From contig CM029129.1 of NCBI GenBank assembly GCA_016859345.1, positions 20,039,195 through 20,103,194 of the forward strand: DNA of 64,000 nucleotides, given 5' to 3'. The notes under the pieces are model-generated. The model was not told the DNA's origin and searched no databases. It saw only the letters and a list, made by a program, of their open reading frames with translations. Both the position numbers and the translations under genes were made by a program. Origin of the DNA: Istiophorus platypterus. Lineage: Eukaryota > Chordata > Actinopteri > Istiophoriformes > Istiophoridae. Every line of letters begins with the position of its first letter. Position 1 is the first letter of the stretch. This document shows positions 30,081 to 43,788 of the stretch, piece by piece.

Positions 30081-33000
30081 TTGTAGTTTGGTCTCTCAAT
30101 CACCAGGCTGAATGAATATACTTCAAGGATGAAGGTGACTTTGTAACTACAACATCATTAAGTATCTGAAATAGTTAAAATGACAGATTCTCTAACATTC
30201 AATGGGCGCAGCATTTGGAAGTTTTGGCTATTTATCTACTTTCAACATTTTATTCAGACAAAAAGGTTCTATGGATACATTTTTACGTCTCTGTACACAA
30301 TCGATGATACTGGAGCAGATACCTTGGCTCAGTCAAAGCAAAGAGTATGAAGCATCAGCTCCTTTCAAATGCAGAGATATAACTTGAATGCTCCTAAAAG
30401 GAGCTGCTACTATCTCTTTAAAGAGCTGCTGAGCCTCAAAGAATTCAATCAGTCTTAGTTTCAAGTGGAGAGTTTTACTGTATTTCACATAATGGCCCGA
30501 GCCTTAGTTCACACTCAATCTGACATTATGTCTATGAAATACAAATGTCCTTCAGTTTGCAATGGAATAATCTGGAGCCATTGAACCTTTGTCTAGCATT
30601 TGGATGTTCCATGTGATGCTCAGTTCCAAAGCCTCCCTAAACAAACGTACTTGATTTTTTAATGGGAACCAAAAAACAAACTATATGAATTTTTCTGTGA
30701 ATTTAAGCTCCATAACACCATAAAAAAAAAAATGAAGCCTACCTTAAATGTTTTTGATTTGCTCATTAATGATGATGTAAGCCGGATATTTCAGATGCAT
30801 TGTAACATATTTAGGTGTTTTCAACTTATCTGCATGGTTTAAGATATTTTTAAAATCCTTTAAATTTCAAGCAATTAACATGAAAATATCCCTAATGCAT
30901 ACCTTAAAGGGGTCTCCACCTAAGATTTAAAACCCCTTAAACCTAATATACTGCAATTAGTTAATTTGTTTATTTATTATTTTTATACCAAATCTGGGTA
31001 AAAAAATTTTAACACCCTAAAATACTATGATCAAGATGCACTTGAAAATATTTCGGACACTGATGGGACTATGAGGCTAAAACAGCAACACAATATAGAT
31101 TTTTCTGCTTCACATAACAAACACATAAGTGGGCGATGACAATTATATAAAAAAAACTTTGATGATCTGTTTATGGAAGCTGCGACAATGAGAGAGCAGA
31201 TAAAAACATGCCACGAAGACGAGGAACAGGATGATGCGACATTTATATGTACATGAACCAAAGCAACTAGTCCAAGTATTTACGAAGGAGTATGTACAAC
31301 ATACTGTAAATTTGCTGTCTTCTATTTCCATCTATTTTAACTAGCATCTTTAAGAGCTCACTGGATTAATTAAAAGACAGTAAACAAGGTATTTTTGGAC
31401 AAAAGCCCCTCCCCTAATAAAAAAAAAACAAAAAACATTACCAGTCTTTTCCATGGCCCACTGATGGGTTTTTATGAAGACTGCATGTGTAATGAGAGTT
31501 TTTCTAAGATTTACATGACATTAAAAAGAACACCGCAAATCATGTGGTGTGCTTTCAAGCTCAGGACCAGGAAAAGTAGAGGTTTGAGATCCCAATATAA
31601 AATGAAAGGAATCATTTGGGAACTTTCTGACCAAAGTTCCTCCTCTTTACGTATTTTCCAAATCTACGAAGTCCATCATCTATTGTTTTTCTCTGTGTTA
31701 TGTGACCTATATCACAGCCAGAGTTCTGCTCTGAAGTCCAGGCTAAACGTGGCCGACGTTTGAAAGACTGCGCTGTCAGCACTTGAGCGCCGGTCAACAA
31801 GGTGCTCAAATAACCTCTTTTATTAGTATTGATAAAGTCAATCTGGGAAGAGGGGATTTGTAATTTCAGAGGCTTGCATTCTAGAGGAAGTAAAGTGCAC
31901 AGTATTATTATTAGTTAGGGGACACCCTAGGAAAGTGGCACAAGGAGCAGATAATGAGAATCCTGTCCCCGACTTGGACCAGGACACACACTGCTAAAAA
32001 TCCACAGGGAACCGGTGGGGCTGTTGAAACATCTAGTCAGGATCTATAACTTGGACCTTCAGCTGAGATTATTTTGCTTAACAATATAAAGGGCATTATT
32101 TTCTACCTATTCTCTGAAACACTGTGTACAAGGACCTGTGCCTCAATGTGCCAGTTCAGCACGCTGCACACTCCTTCCACTGCCTCAGTCACTATTGCTT
32201 TTTTTTCCACAAATACACACGACTTGAAACCTTCAGAATCAAATCATGAACATGTTTACATGTTTTTTGTCGGAGCTGTTCAACAAATGGCTAAAAAATT
32301 AAGCATAATGGGTTTTTTTCCTTTTTTCTTTTTGTCTTCAATTTACCGCCATAATGGTTTCCTTGTAGATACACTGAATTTACTGTGATACAGTGAGGTG
32401 GTAAAAACACAGTACTGGAAAATTCAATTGTAATTTGTAAAAACAATGTCATTTTCTTGCATATGGCAATCAGACATGAGAGAAAACATCATCGTTCTCA
32501 GTCGAATCCTAATTTCATTCTCTTATTTCTCATGTGATCGTCAAAATAAGCATCACTAAACAGGCTATGATTTTGTTTGTATTCCCTCACCATTTCAGTA
32601 ATTTTGTAGAAAACATTTTTTTTGTAGTCCCATCACACCCAGCATTGCAGAGATTCAGGGAAAATACATTTGCTGAATGTAAAAATTACAAAAAAGGGAA
32701 AAAAAAAATGGCTGCCAGGTCGCTCTTCAGCTCTATATCTGTGTGTTTGCTCAGATTGTGAAAATGCTTCTGGCATCTGCCGATCTGCAAACTGTATCTG
32801 GCGTATTAATACAAATATAAATAGCTTGACCTGTGTGTAGTTAATCCGACCTGACACACTTAAAAAGAATCTTTGATCTGAACATCTACCTGGAGAGAGA
32901 AAAAAAGAAAAGAAAGGAAAAAAAAAAAGGCATCATTACTCCTGATCTTGTTCTCAACTGGCAATAGACAGGAGGACATTACAATACAAACACAAACATC

Positions 33001-33309
33001 TAAAGGAGCACTGGAACTTCATGCTGTGTGAATACATTATTTAGATGCATGCATCCACAAGCAAGTAGACCACCACAGTCTGAAGTGACATTATGAGAGA
33101 CGGAGCCCAGATAACGGTCCAACACCTTCCCTACAATGCTTCCTCCTGCTCAATAAAATCATAAAACGCCTCTCCGGCCTGCTTCCCCGTCTCTCTCCGG
33201 CGTCCCTTTGAACTCGGGTGACGCTGAATGCAGCGGAGGAGACGGCAGACATGACAGTGTGAACAGCAACAGTCTGGTGCTAGACACCACTTTACACCCG
33301 TACTGCAAA

Positions 33310-33600
33310 TCACAGTTCAAAGCGCGTGCCTGAGAGAAAATATTTTAGCATGATGCAAAGGATTACTGATACGTGTGCCGAATACAAAAGGGCGACTTGG
33401 CGCTCCATCGCGCCTGACGATGGGATAGCGACAAAATGGCGGGCGGGCGACGTGCGTGGGAAGGTCTCGCCAAGGCGCGAGGTACATAGTGGTTACTTGT
33501 CAGTCCTCTCGCTTGAATAAAAGCGAAGACCAAGCCGTCGCCTGAATGGCGGGACGAAAATCGAGAGCGCGGCGCGGGAAGGGAGGGCGGATGTTTTCAA
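33310..33600. promoter_or_regulatory. Orphan CpG-rich patch inside the intron
   Basis: I count roughly 30 CpGs in about 290 bases, against very few in the flanking kilobases. It contains AAAATGGCGG (33433-33442, YY1-like) and GCGCGGGAA (33572-33580, E2F-like). There is no coding frame longer than about 65 codons. It may be an alternative promoter, an unmethylated enhancer, a Polycomb-type CpG island or an old promoter-containing insertion. Confidence 0.45.
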
Positions 33601-34772
33601 AACAAGCTTGAATGGATGCACATTTACAGTAATACAAAGAAATAAATGAAGCCCTTTGAAGGGAAGAGCTGTGTTTTACCAAAAGACTCGGGCAGAGAAA
33701 CCAGCAATTTTGCGATTCTTCTTTTGAAGGTTTTCTTCTGTATGGGGTGGAGTGTTAGGGGGTTTGTGGTGCGCTGGCAGCTGAGGCAATCTGGGTCTCA
33801 AGCACATCTAAGGTTGGGCAATTAGTTCCAGTGCCACTATTAATGTGCTGAAGGGGCGCGCTCTGCGGGGGGTTGAGGGCTCGGCTCAAAGGGCTTCGGT
33901 CCTTGCTGGGAGGAAGGGGGGATGAATATGGCCGGCAGAGGTGGGGGTCAGGACCTCAGGGCCATGTGAAAGCTATACCATGTCCACTGACCTCTGAGGG
34001 CCTGCACAGGCCCGGCCACCATACCGCCGGCCGCTCTGGCAAACAGAGAGACTCACCGGCCACTAGAGTTTTCACTGTTCGCTACAAAGACAATGTTGGC
34101 ATCAAAAGAAAAGCCTGTTGAAACTCTGGTTCGTCAGCCAGCTGAGGTTAGGTTGATTATTGGTGGCACAGCCCTGGCCTTTGCTGAAGTATTTAATAGC
34201 TGCCTCAGTAGTGGACCAGTTAATGAGGCTCCTCCATGACCACAGTTACATAAGACATGACCGGACATTCGGTTTTATTTGCCCCATTTCCCAATTTTAT
34301 TGTATAAATAACTATTTTTGCGAGAGAGTTCTTGATCACATATGCATCCCAGTGCCTCCTCTGCAATTAAATATATTGGGGATCAATCTTAAAGAGCCAT
34401 TAAAACAAGTATGAATTTTATTAGTGGTGAGTTTCAGTCCAAAACACTGCTGTGCGCCTGAAAGTCTGGGGATTTTTGTAAAATCAAATCACAATGAAAT
34501 AAAATTCCAAGGAAATAGTAAACATAGAATGACATGGATACAATATGGGGAGAAAATTATATTCAGTTTACTATACAAGGAATCCACCAGTTACCAAATT
34601 AACCATAAATTGTCCGATATCTTGATCATATGACAACCCAGAATGCAAATCACAATATTTGAATTATTTCATTGATAGAGGACTTAAAATGGTTAGTTGA
34701 TCATCATTTATCCTGTTGACAGACAAAGGCTTTGTTTTGTCAAGAAAATACATTAAAAATTTTACTCCCATA
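33601..34772. other. Intron interior between CpG patch and two-strand open segment
   Basis: GC-moderate sequence to about 34140, then AT-rich. An 82-codon plus frame (33873-34121) has no recognisable domain. No RNA gene or transposon end was seen. Confidence 0.5.
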
Positions 34773-35352
34773 TCAGTGAGTGACATCGACACCGGCGACC
34801 AAGACATTGGCTGACGACGAAGACAAAATCAAGCGCCGTGCTGCATATTCCCCCTTTGTAAGACCTCGCTCTTTGCCTACATTGTACCTTGACACCCACA
34901 TACAGCCTACATCTCTCTCCCGGCCTTTTGATCCCCTCCATATAATGTCAAGGGTATTTAGAGGACAGAAAAGCGAGACAGTGGCAGAGAAAATTGCAAT
35001 GCCAGCAAGCCCCCTTTTCGTACTGCAGCTGTGCTTTCTGGTCCCATACATTTTTACTTTTTGCATGTATTTTTTTTCTCTCTCCATCGATGTGAAAAAT
35101 GGAAGCGGGACTTTGGCATTTATAATGCGAGCTGCCACGGTCGGCGCTACAGACGGATGCATGAGGACAGTAGCTGTCAACAGAGAGAGCTGCCGCAGAG
35201 CTCCGCCCGTGTCTGAAATGTGGCATTTTGGGGGCCAAACCCGGGAAGGGCACCATCTGTTTTTTACGGGACTGATTCGAATACGTGAGTCCTTGATCCA
35301 CAAGGTTGACGCAAGGTTAAACAGCAACAGATATATGGGAGAAAAGACTTGA
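34773..35352. other. Segment open in long frames on both strands
   Basis: A plus-strand frame of 190 codons (34780-35352) overlaps a minus-strand frame of 184 codons (34773-35327) and another of 117 (34948-35301). None has a recognisable domain. The plus frame has a hydrophobic stretch (residues about 80-105: LFVLQLCFLVPYIFTFCMYF). The simplest view is a stop-poor noncoding element, perhaps a conserved enhancer. A lineage-specific gene is possible but unsupported. Confidence 0.3.
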
Positions 35353-37260
35353 CAATTTCTATTTTTCTCTTTCTTTTGTAAGGCTAAATATCTTAATTCT
35401 TAACAATAATCCTTCAACTCTGCAACCTCTTACTTGTTAAATTACATGGGGAAAAGAAATGATTGTCCAAAAATTAAAAATCAGGTAAAAATTAAATAGA
35501 AAACCATCAATCCAACTTTTCCTGGATTTATGTCTTTTTTTTTTTTAATTCCAAACAGGGAGGTTTATTTTCCAACCAAATGCACTTTGAAATTTTGGAA
35601 AAAATATGAAATATATATGAAACCAAACCGTTACCGTAAAATTACTATAAACTATTTAACTCTTAAATGTCTTAGATTATCTTTTTAGAAAGCACAAATC
35701 CCCACCTTTTCCACCATCTAGCAGTAAATATTTCAGTTTGATACTTCTTATGAAGATGTAAAGTTGAAGCTTTGAAGGACTCAATTCTGCAAACTCGATT
35801 ACGGAAGCTTTTATGTTTGATCAGTATCCTGATGTTGGAGTAAATGAAGGTCATATTATTGTATGCAAGACATGAATTTATAAAGTAATTCTTAAATGTG
35901 GATGCAGTTGATTAAAAGTACAACATTTCCAATAGGTACGCAAGTAAAGTATAATTTCTTTAAGATTGTGCTTGTGTATACGTGCTAAGTTATCTTCCTA
36001 CACAGACTAACACTCTGAACAAAGGGTCAGATAAAGAACGTGTCAGTTTTTTCCTCCTCTTTCGACATGTTGGGAAAAAAGCCGTTTGAGAAGACAAACC
36101 GTTGACCCTATCTCTGCGGCCTCTGATTCGTCAGGAGGCCGCGGGTTTTCGGCCAGATTCAAACCCTCTGCTGCCTCCACGGCTCGGCGGGTCTGGCCGA
36201 AGCGCTGACCACGAAAGTTTGACAGAAAGGCCTTTGTACTCCCCCAGGACAATAGGGGTGAGAGGTGGGGGGTCACACCAAACCCCTGCACACCCCCACT
36301 TGCCATCCCCGCTTCGTCTGTAAAGTTCTCGCCTGCTGACCTTTAACCCCTCCTGTCTTTGTCCAAAGTAGAAATAATAAAATCTGTTCCAGCAAACGAA
36401 TGCCTAAGAGGCTGCTGTCTCTGCTCGGCTTTTCCCCTCCGTCCTTGCCTCCTAATATGGAAGGTTGACACTGAGATTATGGCAAGATTATGCTCCGGGT
36501 ACTTCGGCCAGATGGTACCGGTTCCCTTTCTCGTGCTTTGCTGGCTCTTGGCAACTTCCCATTTCTTAATGAAAGACAACAAGCAGGGATTGGGTTGGTA
36601 ATGGATCTTGTGGGATTAAGCTTAATAAATGTACTTGACAGCAACTGTTTCAGTGTAGAGGTGAAAGATTTTTTTTAATTTTTTTACTCCCACCTGCTTA
36701 GAGACCATTATGGTTTTACATTTGTCAGGAAATTTGTCAGGAGTATTGAGTCTCACTTGAGAGGGAAGATGACCTAACTGAGTGTGTCCGAAGCATCGGG
36801 TTACAGCGAGTTGCTGTAAAGCTTTTCTTTTTTTTCTTCTGGTGTGCAAGTTTCTTTAGCTTCTATGGTGCGTTTAGTTATACTGGGCTTATGTAGGTCA
36901 CTGAGCCACTTCAGGACAATTGAGGCGAGCATGCAGTCATATGTGATGGTGTTGGATTTTCACTTTTTTCTTAGGAACACCATGGCGCCCTTTGTTTCTC
37001 CTCCTTACTGAAGCCCGTTTCCCCTGAACCAGCTGATGTAAAATAAATCACCAGACTTTGACGCAGTAGCATTACTCCTCTGTTAAAAGAAGAGAGTGCT
37101 TGCATAACAGAGTGACATGGACAACTTTTTTTTTTATTCTTTTCTATATATATTAGTGGAAGCCAAACGGCAAAAATACAAGTTGCTGTTGTGAAGTGAG
37201 AAACCCGGGGTTCGCTTTATCTGATTAGTTTTGAAAAGGTTTCAATAAATCAAAAAAAAA

Positions 37261-37292
37261 GTATTAAGAAATTGGAGTATTAAGAAATTGGA
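37261..37292 (+). repeat. Perfect 16-bp direct tandem duplication
   Basis: GTATTAAGAAATTGGA occurs twice back to back without change, indicating a recent small duplication. Confidence 0.95.
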
Positions 37293-38515
37293 TGGAGCAA
37301 CAACTGTTCAATGCATCAAATCATAAAAACACATACAGACTGACAGCCAAAGAGAACTGGATGATTTATCATTCTTAAATCCACACCTTGATTGGACAGT
37401 ACATTTTTTCATAGGCAAAAGCTGCAAATTAAGCAAAACTAATTTTTACATCAATTTTTCCGGCTTTATCGACAATTGCCCAACGCAAACTGAGACAGCT
37501 GCAGAACTGAGTTATAAATTTTGTCATGTACCGCTCAGGAATTTGATAGAGATACAAAAATGATCAAGGCGTTTTCATTACTTTTGGAACTGAGAGCAAA
37601 AGTTCTCAAATGTTAAATGTCCAAACACAAGAACCTTCCCTAAAAAATAAAAAATCTATAATTGATAGGATTTTTGATTTAAATCAAAAGCTTGCTTATA
37701 CAAGATTAAGTCCAAAAAACTGCAAATTGACGAGATGTTTGATGGCATTTCAGTCAGTGCCAAAAAAGCATCGGCATCTGACATCCAACTCTTACCGGCT
37801 GTAGTTTATTAATTTTGATGAAATAAATTAGTCTATAAAAAACTAGATAAGTTTCAGTGGACTTTCTTCCAACTTACTGGTTCGATTAAAAAAAAATAAT
37901 TAATGAGGACATCAACAAGTAACCAAATCATTTGATTATTTTGTGTTGAAACAAGACATGTTTATGATTTTTCTTGATTTTTCTTTTAAGTTATAGCAAA
38001 CATAGAAAAGAAGGATCCCTTTTTTTCTCCCTCAAATCTATCAGCCCTGTAACCCAGTGAACATCCTTTAGTTATGCCAAATCATAGAAAAACTGTTTGT
38101 GGAAGTCATCACCGCCACCTTTTCTCCCTATAGCCAACCTTTTCTTTTTTCCCCCCTATAAGCAGTAACCCCCCACCCCACCCAGCACACAGACAAAAGT
38201 CAGGTCTGTAACCCCTGCAGCCCCACCCCCGTGATCTTTGACCTGTAGTGGAGGCCTGGCTGAGCACAAACAGTGGTCGTTCCCCTGGAGCCCCCACCTC
38301 CACCTCCACTTCCACCGCGGGCTCCTGTTTCACTCGGCCAATGAAAGGACCTACTGTAAATAACAGGGGGGCCTGGCTGACCCGGGCGTTTATCTGGGCC
38401 TGAGACCCCTGCATCCATCCTACTGTAACTGAGCCCGCCGCTCACAATAGGCTCTCTCATGGGTGTTAGACTGTGGGCTCTTTCCCCCTGTGTGCCCACT
38501 CAGAATGGGGATTAG

Positions 38516-38560
38516 AAAAAAAAAAAAAAGAAGAAGAAGAAGAAGAAAAAAAAAAAGAAG
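38516..38560 (+). repeat. A-rich / (AAG)n tract
   Basis: Fourteen A, then six or so AAG triplets, then A11 and AAG. It is polypurine and a likely slippage site. Confidence 0.9.
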
Positions 38561-41500
38561 GGCCCCTGTCAGGTCCTCGGAGGGGGTCAACCCCCTCCAA
38601 ACCAGCATCCCAACCCCATCCCACAGACACTTTAGCCTTTGTCCCCCGTGTGAGACTTGGGAGCAGGGAAAGGATAGAGGGAATGTGGAGGTGGGGCTAA
38701 AGCCTGAGACCAATCACTCTGACAAAATGCTGGATCAAACTCACGGCTCCAAACACCATCAAAGCAACACTCTAGTGCAGAAGCCACTAAGACATTTCCA
38801 CTCGAATTCAACAGTTTCCTTCCATTTCAGAACAATCTACATCAGTGGGAGGGTAACACTTGGTTTTAGTTGGGGTTAAACAATTAATGTGTATAATTTT
38901 GTGCTGAAATGACTAGTTAATTTATTGATTAGTCAACTGACACAAAAATTTAATCAACATCTTTGATAATGATTTCATCTATTTTTTTTTCAATGGCAAT
39001 TTAAGCTATTTAAGCATCACAATGGGGATTAATTTTCTATCATTTTACGGTTTAAGCCATTAATCAGGAAAATAAAATCAAATTGAATTGAAAAAAAAAA
39101 AATTGTTAGTTGTAGTTAGTTGTATTCGCCTCTGGAATCTCCAATTTTGAGGTTTCTTGCAGGCTACGAGTAATATGAAGATGATTGGAAAAAAAACAAT
39201 GAGGGAGTGACACAGAGAAAGAGAGAGAAAGAAAGAGAGAGAAGGTGGGAGAGAGACCCACAGAGATAGAGAGGAAGGTTTCAGGTCAGAGGCTAAGTGA
39301 AATATATCCCCACTCTGAGGCATGCAAGAGAGAGGATGCAGGAAGCTGAGGGCCAGAGATAAGGGCACAGACGTGGGCGATAAGCACCCAAACACCTGTT
39401 AGGGAAGCTCCAGCTCCTCGCCTCAGACCAACACTCACAGGAGGCAATAAAACACAAGCAGAGAAGGAAGAGGAGAAAAAAAAAAAAAAGAGACAGTATA
39501 TGGACAAAACCATCAGAGAGAAAACCCGCCGCTGTAATCTGCTTTTCTTTTTTGCGAAAGGTGAGAGCGGGGAGCGAAACTGGCGGAGCGGTGCCCGGGT
39601 ACTGTTGTACGTATGAATTGGCACGAAAGCTCCACCCTGTTTTACACCATGCTTAATGGCATACGGCGGGAGCCCACGGCATCATTTGTTAGGTCCGTGG
39701 CGAGACAGGAGTGGCAGAAATGATGCCGTTTGAGTCATGACATGTCAGAGCCACCCGCCTCTGTGATCAGTCTGGGAAATGGAATGGCTTTTTTTTTTTT
39801 TTTTCCCTCCCCCCCATTCTTTTACTATCCCACTCTCGCCTTTCGGGGCCCAGGGACAAACAGACAAACACAAAACAATCTGGAAGCGGTCAAGAGAGAC
39901 CTTGGAGGTGGCTGACAGCCGGGCAGTAAACAAGAAAGAGAGGATTCATAATGTGTCAGGGGAGAATTTCGTAGGCCGACTGTGGCAGGGAAGAAAAAAA
40001 AAAAGCCATCTGACCGATTAAATGACGTTCCCTATCTGATACCTCAGCGGGCAATCTGGAAATTATGATGCCAATTAAGGGCTGGACTGAAAATGTCATA
40101 AGCTGACATGTACCAGTCAACGGCCGATGTGATGAATGAGTCTGACCTCACGGGAAGCAGTTATACAAATATAAATTTCATCTTTTCAACGCAATAAAAA
40201 GTAATTGTTTTTGACAAAGTCTTTTGTTTCATCTGTCATCAGATGTTTAATATTAAAGTAAACTGAATTCAACTAAAAGGAATTTATTGATTTTCTACCA
40301 CTAGTCTTACAGCCTTTGTTTCCCAGACTATAATGTAGGGGGATACTCTGCACGGCTACAGGGCATAAACAAATATAACATGAAATCTTTTTTGAATTAA
40401 ATAGGTATATGTCCAGTCAAAATTGACTGGGGGACATTGCACGATACAGAGCAGATACTGCCTGGGGCTCAGTTGGAAAAAGCTGATGTCATGTTATTAA
40501 TTGTTATATAGATATATTCCATATCCGAAGCAAAGTTATCAGAGACCAAAACTGAAATAACATTTTAGTCTAATAGCCAAAAATTGGAGCCAAATATGAC
40601 TTTTTTTTTTTTTTTTTACCATAATTCAGTTCAATTCCCTTACACAGAATTAACATTGAAATGCAATGTTTTTACTCCAAACAAGTGGAATTTCATATGC
40701 CAAGGTTGCATTTTTGACAATAAAAATACTAGCTACTCTTTCAGTATGATCCTTTGTATCAATCGCATTTCATAAACAATTCAAACTGGTGAAAATGCAT
40801 TACACTGGCATGTTTCTGTGAATGCATAAAATGCATTTTTTATTCTCAGACTGTTCTCAGACATTCTTGCTCTTCAAGCAGACAAATCTCCCCTCAATTG
40901 AATTCAACCCCCACCGCACACGCAGCCCGTGCAAGGGGGGGGGCAGCCTATCCATCATCAGCTCTCTCCCCCTCGTAATCTCTCTGGGCGTCTTCGGTCA
41001 GCAAATACATAAATCAATTATAGTTTTAAGCTTTGTGCCATGATTTACCCAACTGATCCCTCCTGGATTACAGTGGGGCTTAAAAACGTGTCGGTCGGCG
41101 CTAAAGCTCAGAGTCGCCTTGACATTCATTGCACTGCCACCACGACGCTCACCGCGCGGCCTGTCAGGCGCCACGAGCATAGATCTGAGAGCATTTGGAA
41201 CAGGGCGACGGGCAGATAGGCTGCTGCGTGATAACACGCACACGTTCATCTCTGGAGATACAATTTCGATTTCCTTTCGAATCTTAGCCTTTGTAACCTA
41301 AATTTTGTCGGAGGCCCAGGGTCTAAACTAAGTTTGTTGATTATCCTGTGAAGGAGAAATGTGGTTAAATTATTAACATGTAACACTGGTGGTTTGTGTT
41401 CTGCATTAAATATAGCCCAAATACTGCCAACTGCTCAATCCAGCGACAGCAGATGGGCAAAGCCTCGTACGGCAGACGATCACGGAAGCAAAGAGATTGA

Positions 41501-42770
41501 CTTCACAATGCAAAGTTAGCTGAAGCATATTCGTTTGCCAGTCATTAACAAATGTGGAATTTGGTGAAAAACCCAAAATCGAATAATAAATTACTAATAG
41601 TGGCCAACACACTAGTCACCATAACTAGCATAAAACAGGAGCGCTGGCACTTCCTCTGAAATCTCTCACTCACATTCTTTTCACTGTTGTGCTGAAAGAA
41701 AAATTGATTCGGTTGATTTTCCTGTTTTCAAATTAGTTTCTTGGTGAAAAGTAATGAAGCATTTAATTAATATGTAAACGTGTTCCCGTGGCCATGAGCA
41801 CTAGTTTGTACGTGTCCTGTGGAAACCTGAATATTTGGTGCCTCAAAAGCTGCCAGTCCCACTTTTCATCACACGACCGACAAGCCGTAGATGCATTAGT
41901 TTTGGTTTGACTAAAGCTAGGGTGAGTTGAGTTGAATTAGTTGGAGTGATGTTTTGTTCAGGGTCACCTATATTTTAATGTAAAACTGCCCACACTTAAC
42001 ATTCTTTGTACATAACGCTGTGTGTGTTTTCATTCGAAAAGCCATGAATTTATGGAAATATCCGGCTTTAAACTTTCATTCAGTTCAACGTCACTGCTCT
42101 CACTCGTCCTTGTCTATAAAGTGGGATCATTAGGAACTCAGTCCTACAGAAGTTTTAATACATTTCCATCCCCTCACTTTCACCTTCCTCTATAATCCTC
42201 TATATTTGACTCACCAGCAGTTATTCTAAGTTATCATATTTTTCATATGGGTTGAGTACTTCATGCTAAGTTTTAATTCTTTTTAATATTTCAGCAGTAG
42301 CATAATGAGATTTGTTGTTTTTTATGGTACGCATTTACTGCTACAATATAACTACTGGAAGCTGCTGTGGCCATTTCAATTAAACATTTCATTTATATGT
42401 TACGGAGAGCAGCAGTTTATGAGCAGATAGCTAGCATCCACCTAGCATCCACCTGCTGAGCAAATATAGCCGCTCTGCCTCCGAAGAGGCCGATTAAAAG
42501 CTCGCGCGACGCCGCTCGGGCATCGGTTTCCTACCTGAGAGCTCCTTTGTGACAGGTGACGGTGGAGAGAATGGGGGGTAATTTTTATGACCAGCTTCTT
42601 AGCGTGCTGGTATCACTCCTTTGGGGCCCCTTGCCAATCTCTGGCAGACCATTCAAGTGGCAACAAAGAGACTAATTAGAGGCTCTCTCTCTGGAAGCCT
42701 GCGGAGGGGTCTGGTTTGATACTTCCCAGGGAGGCTAGGGGGCCTCTGAGGTAGCGGTGGCAGCTTTTTT

Positions 42771-42840
42771 CACACAAACACACATATACACAAACACACA
42801 CACACACATATACACAAACACACACACACACACACACACA
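42771..42840 (+). repeat. (CA)n imperfect microsatellite
   Basis: CACACA runs with repeated TATACACAAA interruptions (the ACATATACACAAAC segment recurs), ending in a pure CA run before ATTTGTG. Confidence 0.95.
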
Positions 42841-43758
42841 ATTTGTGAGCACACTTGGGTTGGCCCTTTGGCTCCAGCACATTTGCTCATTGTAGCTGTC
42901 CTCCCTACGGTCTGCCAGAGCGATAGAATCAGAGAAGGGGAACCGACACATCTTCTTTCATGTGGCGGGGACCCAGAGAGGGGATGCTAATAGGATATCG
43001 ATGGGATTAGAACCCAGAGTGTTCAGGTCTAGGAGAACAGTGGCAGGGCTCTATGAACTAGAACTAAAACCCACTCAGCTTTAAGGCCAGATCATTCTAA
43101 TTCTATTGACTTTTTCTTTTTTTAATGGGAAAGCTGACAATGATGCATGCACCTTAATACAGTAAGGAAGTTTTGCCAAGTGAAAAGGGTCTGCTAATTC
43201 TGAATTAAAAAAAAATAAAAATAAAAATAAATACTATTAGAGCATTGTCCCTGCTGACATTCACACACTGTGCATCTGCAGAGAAACAGTGGCACAACCT
43301 CTTCCCCTGCCGACACTCACACAGCAGCTTCTGGGAGAAAAGATAGACATCAGGAAGTTAAGGCCGATAACCCATTTGCATGTCACCTGATAACTGGCTG
43401 TAATTAGTACTCCAGTTGAGCCCCCCCCCCACCCCCACCCCCGTACAACAACACAAAGAAAGAGAGGAAAAAAACAAAAAAAAGGAAAAACCACACGCTC
43501 ACATGGACACACACAAGGCCAACAACCTCCAGTACAGTATGTTATCCTTATCCCTCCCTCCAGACCACAAGGCCCCCACAGGGACAAAAGATAGGGGCCT
43601 CAGTGTGTTCGTTTCATAGCAGCCCCTGCCAGACCACATCAGCAAAGGCCACGTCTGCCGAGCGCTGCTCGCCACATAGAGGCAGCTGGTCGCGCCGAGT
43701 CAAGCTGCTAACTTTTATTGCACAAGCGCCCCCTCCACTCTTATCTCGGGGAGGGGAG

Positions 43759-43788
43759 GTGATCTAATCAGCCTACTGATTAGATCAC
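43759..43788. other. Perfect 13-bp inverted repeat with 4-base loop
   Basis: GTGATCTAATCAG, then CCTA, then CTGATTAGATCAC. All 13 positions pair, making a 30-base hairpin. Each arm contains GATTA/TAATC, the core for K50-class homeodomains (OTX/PITX/GSC). It could be a paired homeodomain site, a hairpin in the intron RNA or coincidence. No terminal repeat of a known transposon is recognised. Confidence 0.8.

Larger units (their letters stand above)
26700..33309. other. Intron interior, AT-rich, little structure
   Basis: No exon recognised. Visible items are poly-A runs (27308-27320, 27399-27417), a direct repeat of GTTAAACATGTT at 26914 and 26931, (TGTC)n at 30057-30080, the interspersed repeat copy at about 27.8 kb and short A/G runs near 32900. 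Nothing else is supportable. Confidence 0.55.
35353..43758. other. Intron interior with simple repeats
   Basis: No exon recognised. Visible items are a perfect two-copy 16-bp tandem (37261-37292), an A/AAG run (38516-38560), GA-rich stretches (39206-39270), poly-T (39787-39803, 40599-40617), a CpG-richer patch (41085-41230), an 11-bp tandem pair CTAGCATCCAC (about 42431-42452) and a CA tract (42771-42840). Confidence 0.55.
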
